Shown: positions 57,838 through 64,000 of the stretch, piece after piece
Layout of the letters: each line of letters opens with the position of its first letter
Numbering within the stretch: position 1 is the first letter of the stretch
Assembly (NCBI RefSeq): GCF_014076845.1
Contig: NZ_JACGUT010000058.1
Location: 186,001-250,000, forward strand
Length of the DNA stretch: 64,000 nt
Reading direction: 5' to 3'
Origin: Colwellia sp. MB3u-41
Lineage (GTDB): Bacteria > Pseudomonadota > Gammaproteobacteria > Enterobacterales > Alteromonadaceae
Translations under genes and position numbers: made by a program
Notes under the pieces: generated by a model
Database searches by the model: none
What the model was told of the DNA's origin: nothing
The model's input: the letters and a program-made list of their open reading frames with translations, nothing else

Positions 57838-57854
57838 CTTAGGTAAAGCTTAAG
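57838..57854 (-). promoter_or_regulatory. QseB/PmrA-type box
   Basis: CTTAGG and CTTAAG are separated by five bases (TAAAG), matching the two-hexamer layout known for PmrA and QseB regulators. It lies about 285 bp upstream of the regulator start codon. Only one hexamer is perfect. Confidence 0.45.
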
Positions 57855-58047
57855 AAAAAAATTATTACCCTCACTAGATAAAAATAGTGTTAATTGTCTG
57901 TCCTTACAACTTCATTCATTGATAACACAGTGCAAAGCGTCCATACCGCCTCATTTATAGCTTTGTAGACCGCAACAGGATAAGTCTATCAATATAGCGA
58001 GCATATAAATGATCAAAAAAGTGCTTGAATAAACACCACAAACGATA

Positions 58048-58067
58048 TACTGTACATCCATACAGTA
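58048..58067 (+). promoter_or_regulatory. LexA (SOS) box of sulA-like gene
   Basis: TACTGTACATCCATACAGTA fits CTGT-N8-ACAG with matching flanks. The full inverted repeat has perfect 12-bp arms (58043-58054 and 58061-58072). A -10-like TATACT (58046-58051) overlaps it, with TTGAAT 15 nt upstream, so LexA would block the promoter. The ATG lies 17 nt downstream. Confidence 0.9.
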
Positions 58068-58083
58068 TATCGAGATTCCAGAA

Positions 58084-58575
58084 ATGAATTTATTAAATCA
58101 CTTTAATACCAATGCGTTAACTATAAAAAATAAAAGTTTAACAATTGAAAACCCCAATTGGTGTGATGTAAGAGTTATTGCAAATACCGTTGAAGTTTCT
58201 CAGCAGTATACTGAAATATTCCAAAAACATGATTTAGATAACAAATGGATCTTAATGATAAACCCTGAAGAAAAACCACTTCAACAATTATCTACCCAAG
58301 GAAAAATAGATCCTAAAAAAATTCTTAAAGTGAATATTCATCAACGGAACATCTCACTAAAAACCATCAAAAATGCCTTAGAGAAAGGTCATTGCTCGGC
58401 GGTTATTTTATGTAATGCCACATTAGATAAATCTCAATTAACTCAATTAACTCAATTCGCTGAGAAAGGACAAACCAAATGCATTATTTTAACGAAGCAA
58501 GCACAAAAACGTTTAAATCAAAACCGACTAGGACGTTACGTAACTATTTCGGACTCTTCTTTGTTATTGCATTAA
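58084..58575 (+). CDS. sulA: SulA-like SOS cell-division inhibitor
   Basis: The 163-residue protein resembles SulA: an N-terminal variable region, then WILMINPEEKP, KILKVNIHQRNI, KNALEKGHCSAVILCNAT and a C-terminal GRYVTISDS. SulA binds FtsZ and halts division during DNA damage. The LexA box immediately upstream strongly supports this. Sequence identity to E. coli SulA looks low, so the FtsZ target is inferred. No strong ribosome binding site is visible. Confidence 0.82.
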   Translation: MNLLNHFNTNALTIKNKSLTIENPNWCDVRVIANTVEVSQQYTEIFQKHDLDNKWILMINPEEKPLQQLSTQGKIDPKKILKVNIHQRNISLKTIKNALEKGHCSAVILCNATLDKSQLTQLTQFAEKGQTKCIILTKQAQKRLNQNRLGRYVTISDSSLLLH

Positions 58576-58670
58576 TGTCGTTTGAAAATATTTTTTCGTT
58601 AATAAAAGAGAAAATAAAATTTTGCTCTGATAAAATAGATAATATGCTTTTTTAGGATTATGCTCGTTTT

Positions 58671-59180
58671 ATGCAATGCCCATGTGGTTCGAATATTAGT
58701 TTCAAAAAATGTTGTTTTTTATTCATAAATCAAGAAGCGCAAGCGCTATCACCTGAGCAATTGATGCGTTCACGTTATAGTGCTTATGCAACAAAATCTG
58801 CTGATTATATTTACAATACGTATGCCGAATCTAGCAGAGCATATCAGTCATTGACTGATATTTTTGCATGGGCAAAAGACACTAAATGGTTAAAACTCAC
58901 CATAAATTCAGCAAGTGAATATACTGAGATTAAGATTAAAAGATCGGCAAACGCTGATATTAATGAAGATAAGTCGAACACAGTGTGTTTTTCTGCTTAT
59001 TACCAACACCAAGATGCATATTTTATAATGAAAGAAACTTCACGTTTTATTGTTGAAGACAATCAATGGCGTTATCTAGATGGTGAGGTCAGTATCAACG
59101 AAGAGTTACCAACCCCAAAAAGAAATGAATTATGTTTTTGTCATAGCAATAAAAAATTTAAACAATGCTGTGGTTCATAA
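58671..59180 (+). CDS. ychJ: YchJ-family protein with SEC-C motifs
   Basis: The 169-residue protein has zinc-binding SEC-C-type motifs at both ends: CPCGSNISFKKCC at the N-terminus and LCFCHSNKKFKQCCGS at the C-terminus. Between them is the YchJ domain (PEQLMRSRYSAYATKSADYI, ETSRFIVEDNQWRYLDGEV). Its function is unknown; SEC-C motifs often mediate contacts with SecB or ribosomes. AGGA lies 13 nt before the ATG, a long spacing. Confidence 0.9.
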   Translation: MQCPCGSNISFKKCCFLFINQEAQALSPEQLMRSRYSAYATKSADYIYNTYAESSRAYQSLTDIFAWAKDTKWLKLTINSASEYTEIKIKRSANADINEDKSNTVCFSAYYQHQDAYFIMKETSRFIVEDNQWRYLDGEVSINEELPTPKRNELCFCHSNKKFKQCCGS

Positions 59181-59182
59181 AG

Positions 59183-59728
59183 TCAGGCAATAACATCAAG
59201 TAAAGGAGCCTTTACTATCGTGTTATGAACAGCGTTAAGCCAACCTGTCGCGTCAAATGATAATCTTGAAGTATCTGAGTTCAACAAGGTATTATTTTTT
59301 TGCTGACCAAATTTTTTCTGACAATAAAGTGATGTATTACTTAAGACTAGCTGTGTTACATGCTTTTTATCATCACGAAAGGCGAGTGGTCTAGGTGATA
59401 ATGCATTCGATAAACGTAATTCTGCTAAGTTATTTTGTTGAATAAGCTCGGCTTGATCAAACATGGCTATCGTGTGTTTTTCATCTAAAGATAAAGGCGC
59501 TTTTTCTGGAAGTTCAAAGTCTCTACGTAAACTTAAATCATTAGTCGTTTTGATATCAGCGACAGTTTTTGGTAAAGAAAACTGACTATGGCTTCGAACA
59601 TCCTCAGTTAACATCGCCAATAACAGAGAAAAGTCTGCACGTCGGGCACTGTGGACACTTTCATTAAGTTGTTCACCTAATTGTAATTCGTGTACCAGAA
59701 TTTGACTGTCAACTGACTCTGTAAGCAA
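59183..59728 (-). CDS. VC2046/SO_2500-family protein
   Basis: The 181-residue protein starts LVHELQLGEQLNESVHSARRADFSLLLAML, a pattern I associate with the conserved VC2046/SO_2500 family of gammaproteobacteria; function is unknown. An in-frame stop lies three codons before TTG 59728 and no ATG lies in the conserved start region, so TTG is the probable start. It is convergent with ychJ, with stop codons 2 nt apart. Confidence 0.72.
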   Translation of the reverse strand: MLTESVDSQILVHELQLGEQLNESVHSARRADFSLLLAMLTEDVRSHSQFSLPKTVADIKTTNDLSLRRDFELPEKAPLSLDEKHTIAMFDQAELIQQNNLAELRLSNALSPRPLAFRDDKKHVTQLVLSNTSLYCQKKFGQQKNNTLLNSDTSRLSFDATGWLNAVHNTIVKAPLLDVIA

Positions 59729-59933
59729 TGATCTTCAACTTTATTGTTTTATATAAAATTTATATCGACAGAACCTTAATTTTAATGAGCTTAATTTTCA
59801 TTTATTTACAAATTTTGCTCTCGATTAGTATTGTTAGGGTAAATAAGTGTCTAATTCTCTTCACTCGCAATTAATAATAACCTTCGATGATAACTTCTGG
59901 TAGCATATAAAAAAATTAATACTGAGTGTTTTT

Positions 59934-60740
59934 ATGAAAATCATTAGCTTTAACATTAATGGCCTCCGCGCGCGTTTACATCAACTTCAAGCCATAATAG
60001 ATAAACATCAACCTGATATTATTGGCTTACAAGAAATCAAAGTTCATAATGATGCTTTTCCTATAGAAGCTGTCGAAGCGATGGGCTATCACGTTTATTT
60101 TCATGGTCAAAAAGCACATTATGGTGTTGCTATGTTATGTAAAAAAGAACCTAGTATTATAAAAATGGGTTTCCCAAGCGATACAGACGATGCTCAAAAA
60201 CGTATGATCATGGTTGAAACTACCAATGAGCAAGGTGAAAAAGTGACGATACTTAACGGTTATTTTCCGCAAGGAGATAATATTGCCCATGAAACTAAGT
60301 ACCCTTACAAGCGTCAGTTTTATAAAGATTTAATGACTTATTTAAATGAAAATCACACACCTGAAGAGCATGTGGTTATTATGGGAGATATTAATATTTC
60401 CCCAATTGATTTAGATATTGGCATTGGTGAACCCAACCAAAAACGTTGGTTAAAAACAGGAAAGTGTAGCTTTCAACCAGAAGAACGAGAATGGCTTGCC
60501 ACCTTAATGAGTTGGGGCTTTAAAGATACCTTCAGAGATTTACACCCGACGAAGACAGAACGTTACTCGTGGTTTGATTATCGCTCTAAAGGTTTTGTTG
60601 ATAACCGTGGTTTACGTATTGATGTTGTATTAGCGACTCATAAAATGGCCGCAACATGTATCGAAGCTGATGTTGACTACGAATTACGTGGTATTGAAAA
60701 GCCTTCAGATCATGCCCCTATTTGGTCAACTTTTAAGTAA
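59934..60740 (+). CDS. xthA: Exodeoxyribonuclease III
   Basis: XthA is the main AP endonuclease and 3' repair exonuclease. The 268-residue product follows the E. coli protein throughout: [26 protein letters not shown] with the metal-binding Glu, [34 protein letters not shown] and KPSDHAPIW with the catalytic Asp-His. rlmA follows by 16 nt. Confidence 0.97.
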   Translation: MKIISFNINGLRARLHQLQAIIDKHQPDIIGLQEIKVHNDAFPIEAVEAMGYHVYFHGQKAHYGVAMLCKKEPSIIKMGFPSDTDDAQKRMIMVETTNEQGEKVTILNGYFPQGDNIAHETKYPYKRQFYKDLMTYLNENHTPEEHVVIMGDINISPIDLDIGIGEPNQKRWLKTGKCSFQPEEREWLATLMSWGFKDTFRDLHPTKTERYSWFDYRSKGFVDNRGLRIDVVLATHKMAATCIEADVDYELRGIEKPSDHAPIWSTFK

Positions 60741-60756
60741 CCGTTAAGTAAATATT

Positions 60757-61572
60757 ATGTTCCCTGCACAATATATTTGTCCAATTTGCAAAGAGTCATT
60801 AACGTTGAAAAGCAAAATTTATCGTTGTGAAAACAATCATAGCTTTGATGAGGCTAAAGAAGGTTATGTAAATTTATTGCCTGTTCAATATAAACATTCA
60901 AAAGATCCCGGTGACAATAAAGCGATGGTTAATGCTCGCCGTGCATTTTTAGATAAGGGCTTTTATCAACCTCTTGCTAACGTATTACAGTCGCTTTATC
61001 AACAATATGGTGATTTAACCAAGCCTGTCTTTGATGCTGGCTGCGGTGAAGGGTTTTACACTCAGCAGTATGTAAAGCCAACAAATAATGTTTATGGTAT
61101 TGATATTGCTAAAAATGCTGTTAAAAATGCGGCTAAAAAATACCAAGATTGTCAATTTAGCGTTGGCACGTTGTCACTATTACCTTTTAGTGAAAATTAC
61201 TTTTCTTGGATTAACTCTATTTATGCGCCAATTCTTGAGGAAGAGTTTACGAGAGTATTAGCATACAAGGGGTATTTAGTCACAGTAACGCCAGCAAAAA
61301 ATCATTTAATTGAGTTGAAGGCATTAATATACCGAGATGCGAAGCAGCATGATATCAGTAAAAGTCCTATTGAAAATTTAACATTAGTTGAGCAAAAAGA
61401 AGTAAATTATGTGATGGAGTTTACCCAAAGTGAAGACATCATTAACTTGTTGGCTATGACCCCTTTTGCCTTTAAAACAAGTGAAAGCTTACTTGACGAC
61501 TTAAAAGCGAGAGATAACTTTACTTGCCAAGCAGACTTTTTAATACGTCTTTATCAAAATACGCTTTACTAA
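60757..61572 (+). CDS. rlmA: 23S rRNA (guanine-N1)-methyltransferase RlmA
   Basis: RlmA methylates G745 of 23S rRNA. The 271-residue product has an N-terminal zinc finger (CPICKES then CENNHSFD, Cys-Cys-Cys-His), a GYVNLLPVQYK segment, and the SAM motif VFDAGCGEGFYTQ with GIDIAKNAV. It is 16 nt after xthA, and the two are likely co-transcribed. Confidence 0.94.
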   Translation: MFPAQYICPICKESLTLKSKIYRCENNHSFDEAKEGYVNLLPVQYKHSKDPGDNKAMVNARRAFLDKGFYQPLANVLQSLYQQYGDLTKPVFDAGCGEGFYTQQYVKPTNNVYGIDIAKNAVKNAAKKYQDCQFSVGTLSLLPFSENYFSWINSIYAPILEEEFTRVLAYKGYLVTVTPAKNHLIELKALIYRDAKQHDISKSPIENLTLVEQKEVNYVMEFTQSEDIINLLAMTPFAFKTSESLLDDLKARDNFTCQADFLIRLYQNTLY

Positions 61573-61594
61573 ACTTAACAGGGTAATGAAGTAA

Positions 61595-62026
61595 TCAAAA
61601 TGTAGAGTTTTGAGATTGGTGGCTAATATTAAGTAGCTTTGCTAAATCAATAAAACGTGGTTTATGCACTGATAACTTTATTGAACCACCCGCTTCATTG
61701 ACTTTAGCAACACTTTCTTTATACCAAGAAGCCAGAGCTACGGGTAAAAACTTATCAGCTTTAAGTCCTAGCATCAATAATGCCTGTACCGGAATACTTA
61801 AAATAAATAAGCTATAAACTAAAGCTTGTGGCAATAAAGTTACTGAACCAAGATAAAGTTGCATAATAAAAGAAAATAGCGCAATTCCCGGTAAATAACG
61901 GAAAACCAAACGGCTAATTTGTACGGCTTGATATTCGGCAAAATAATTACCTAATTCAGCTCGCTGAGGCCAAAGTTGCATATACTTTCGACCTAGCTTG
62001 ATCAGTTCGACTACACTCATATTCAT
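61595..62026 (-). CDS. yfbV: YfbV/UPF0208 membrane protein
   Basis: The roughly 143-residue protein has two membrane helices (about 46-64 and 68-88) and family segments KLGRKYMQLWP, RYLPGIALFSF and LSIPVQALLMLG. Position next to ackA, on the opposite strand, is the same as in E. coli. E. coli YfbV limits chromosome macrodomain mixing. The frame opens at TTG 62068, but ATG 62026 fits homologues better. A TATAAT lies only 9 nt before that ATG, so the mRNA may be nearly leaderless. Confidence 0.88.
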   Translation of the reverse strand: MNMSVVELIKLGRKYMQLWPQRAELGNYFAEYQAVQISRLVFRYLPGIALFSFIMQLYLGSVTLLPQALVYSLFILSIPVQALLMLGLKADKFLPVALASWYKESVAKVNEAGGSIKLSVHKPRFIDLAKLLNISHQSQNSTF

Positions 62027-62217
62027 AGGCGACACATTATAACAACTGTTATTTAAAAGATAGCACAAAGTTGTAACTAGTTTTAATGAAATAACCGTAA
62101 AGTGACTTTCCTTCGTTTATATCAATATTTCGTCGGTATAAATGGTCTATAATCATTTCCATTAACGTATTGTAATAAAACACTTAACCTCTTTTTAAAT
62201 GAGCATTAAATAAAACT

Positions 62218-63432
62218 ATGAAAAAAAATCTAATTTTAGTGTTAAATTGCGGGAGCTCTTCCTTAAAGTTTTCTTTAATAGAGCCTGAAAACGGTGAAAC
62301 AGTGCTTTTAGGGCTAGCCGAACGCTTATTATCTGACCAAGCAAGTATAAAAATCAAATATCAGGGGCAAACAACAAAAAGTACATTACCTAGCCCATTT
62401 GATCATCAAACAGCGATACTCACTTTAGTTGAAGCGTTAGCCTTGTATAAACTGAATTTGCAAATTTTTGCGATAGGCCACCGAGTTGTTCATGGCGGGG
62501 AAAGCTATTGTACGCCTACATTAGTTACCAATGAGGTAAAAACATTAATCGACAATTTATCTCGACTTGCACCCTTACACAACTTTGCAAACTTAATCGG
62601 TATTAACGCGGCAGAAGCTGTTTTTTCAAATTTACCTCAAGTAGTTGTTTTTGACACCGCATTTCATCAAACTATGCCAGAAAAAGCTTATATTTATGGT
62701 ATTCCCTACGCCCTTTACCAAGAAAATGGCATTCGTCGGTATGGTTTTCATGGTACTAGCCATTATTTTGTTGCACAAGAAGCGGCAAAAAGACTGAATA
62801 AACCGCTCAGTAAAGGTAATTTCATTAGTGCTCATTTAGGTAATGGTTGCAGTATTTCAGCGATTAAGAATGGGCAAAGTGTCGATACAAGTTTAGGCTT
62901 TACACCCCTCGAAGGCGTTATGATGGGAACACGCAGTGGCGATGTTGACCCTGGTATTATTTTTTACCTCATCAATCAATTAGGTTATACCACAGAGCAA
63001 GTGAGTCATTTACTGCATAAAGAAAGTGGTCTACTAGGGGTTTCAGGTTTAAGCAACGATTGCCGTGAAATTGAAGATGCGTGGTTGAAAGAAAAAAATC
63101 CACGAGCAAAGTTAGCATTAGACATATTTTGCTACAGAATCGCAAAATCAATTGCTTCATTTACCGCCAGCTTGACCTCACTCGATGCCTTAATTTTCAC
63201 TGGTGGCATAGGGGAAAATTCAGCGCTTATTCGTGAAAATATTATTGATCAACTTAGCTTACTTAATTTTTTTGTCTCGAATGAAAAAAATATAACATGC
63301 CGCTTTGGTCAAGCAGGTCATATAAATACTGAAAATTCTCGTCAAATCTTAGTTATCCCAACCAATGAAGAATGGGTTATTGCCGAGCAAACCTCACAAC
63401 TTTTATTAAATAAATTACCCGATAAGGAATAA
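62218..63432 (+). CDS. ackA: Acetate kinase
   Basis: AckA interconverts acetyl phosphate and acetate. The 404-residue product has VLNCGSSSLKFSLIE, the GHRVVHGGESY signature, RRYGFHGTSH, SAHLGNGCSISAIKNG, MMGTRSGDVDPGI and ALIFTGGIGENSALIRENI. pta follows after 4 nt. Acetyl phosphate made here can feed response regulators, of which this window has many. Confidence 0.97.
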   Translation: MKKNLILVLNCGSSSLKFSLIEPENGETVLLGLAERLLSDQASIKIKYQGQTTKSTLPSPFDHQTAILTLVEALALYKLNLQIFAIGHRVVHGGESYCTPTLVTNEVKTLIDNLSRLAPLHNFANLIGINAAEAVFSNLPQVVVFDTAFHQTMPEKAYIYGIPYALYQENGIRRYGFHGTSHYFVAQEAAKRLNKPLSKGNFISAHLGNGCSISAIKNGQSVDTSLGFTPLEGVMMGTRSGDVDPGIIFYLINQLGYTTEQVSHLLHKESGLLGVSGLSNDCREIEDAWLKEKNPRAKLALDIFCYRIAKSIASFTASLTSLDALIFTGGIGENSALIRENIIDQLSLLNFFVSNEKNITCRFGQAGHINTENSRQILVIPTNEEWVIAEQTSQLLLNKLPDKE

Positions 63433-63436
63433 AACG

Positions 63437-64000
63437 ATGTCCCATAGAATAATGTTGATTCCTGTTGGTTTTGGCGTCGGGCTGACCAGTGTTGCGCAAG
63501 GTTTACTTCATGCTTGCCAACAAAAAGGCATTAAGGTCGGGCATTTTAAACCTATAAGCCAGCCCTCGCGAAATTTATTAACCCAAAAAAATAAACCTAT
63601 TGAAAGTATGACTAATGTGGGTACCTCAATATCATTAGCGTATGTTGAACAGCAAATGGGTGACGGTAAGCATAATATTGTTTTAGAAAAAATTGTCGGT
63701 GATTTTATTGATTTTGAAAAAGAATATGATGTTGTTATTATTGAAGGCCTTATTCCAACGACTCGTCAACCTTACGCAGGTAGAATTAACCGCGATGTTG
63801 CACAAGCGCTTTCCGCAGATATCGTTCTCGTAGCAGCTCCAGACAACGATAGCCCAGAAGAGTTTGAAGACCGTATAGAAGTTAGTGCAGAAACCTTTGG
63901 TGGCATAAAAAACAAACGCGTAATTGGTTGTATCATCAACAAAATTAATAGCCCTGACAAAGACGAATATGGACTACTGCCCCGAGAAAATGAATTTAAC
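63437..64000 (+). CDS. pta: Phosphate acetyltransferase, N-terminal part (partial at window end)
   Basis: The ORF begins MSHRIMLIPVGFGVGLTSVAQG four bases after the ackA stop codon and stays open for 188 codons to the window end. The N-terminal P-loop-like domain of long Pta proteins is visible: GHFKPISQP, VVIIEGLIPT, and SADIVLVAAPDN. Pta makes acetyl phosphate from acetyl-CoA. The catalytic domain lies outside the window. Confidence 0.94.
   Translation, partial: MSHRIMLIPVGFGVGLTSVAQGLLHACQQKGIKVGHFKPISQPSRNLLTQKNKPIESMTNVGTSISLAYVEQQMGDGKHNIVLEKIVGDFIDFEKEYDVVIIEGLIPTTRQPYAGRINRDVAQALSADIVLVAAPDNDSPEEFEDRIEVSAETFGGIKNKRVIGCIINKINSPDKDEYGLLPRENEFN

Larger units (their letters stand above)
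57553..58083. other. Divergent regulatory region between the two-component operon and sulA
   Basis: 531 bp without a gene. It holds a QseB/PmrA-like box (57838-57854), the sulA promoter and the LexA box (58048-58067). Nothing else recognisable was found. Confidence 0.6.

Overview
The window is an AT-rich (I estimate about 38 to 40 % GC) chromosomal segment of a marine gammaproteobacterium. Protein sequences and conserved gene strings (glmM-folP-ftsH-rlmE, serC-aroA-cmk-rpsA-ihfB-lapA-lapB-pyrF, nrdA-nrdB-yfaE, yfbV-ackA-pta) fit Alteromonadales, most likely a Colwellia/Thalassotalea-type organism. The genus is an inference. No prophage, insertion sequence, CRISPR array, rRNA or tRNA gene was seen.

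Region by region. 1-16000 is housekeeping, almost all on the minus strand: folate synthesis, the FtsH protease, rRNA methylation, pyrimidine synthesis, the LapA/LapB regulators of lipopolysaccharide synthesis, IHF beta, ribosomal protein S1, CMP kinase, EPSP synthase, SerC and GyrA. Between gyrA and serC lies a 49-bp tandem repeat. Read on the minus strand it carries six GGA motifs, each in a predicted hairpin loop, and so resembles a small CsrA-titrating RNA. 16100-25450 holds an Mpo1-like membrane protein, a secreted subtilase, ubiG and gph, then a carbonyl-detoxification operon (DJ-1, YqhD-like and CurA-like) divergent from a LysR regulator. A perfect 31-bp palindrome sits at the position expected for a LysR operator. 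26060-29990 is the class Ia ribonucleotide reductase operon, with a candidate NrdR box.

30082-48398 is an 18-kb, single-strand signalling block. Its core resembles the Vibrio cholerae cluster III / Pseudomonas Aer2 (F7) chemosensory clusters: STAS, CheY, CheA, two CheW, a soluble PAS receptor ending in EWEEF, CheR, CheD, CheB and a membrane-anchored receptor. It continues into a partner-switching module (STAS plus REC-PP2C-kinase), a decayed REC-GGDEF pseudogene, a REC protein, a hybrid histidine kinase and a REC-GGDEF-HPt protein. CheD and the membrane receptor share a C-terminal GD(I/V)ELF tail. The soluble receptor starts with a globin-like domain that has no histidine.

48565-49426 is a multiply broken coiled-coil/Sel1 pseudogene. 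49548-52353 holds an M24 peptidase, YciB, YciI and an LprI-like protein. 52405-57552 is a minus-strand operon of a QseB/QseC-like two-component system translationally coupled to a cupredoxin, an FTR1-like permease, a putative outer-membrane barrel and a DUF1461-like protein. The cupredoxin and permease both lack the metal-binding residues expected for their families. 58048-64000 contains a LexA-boxed sulA-like gene, ychJ, a VC2046-family gene, xthA, rlmA, yfbV, ackA and the start of pta.

All calls come from reading the sequence; no database search or folding calculation was run.
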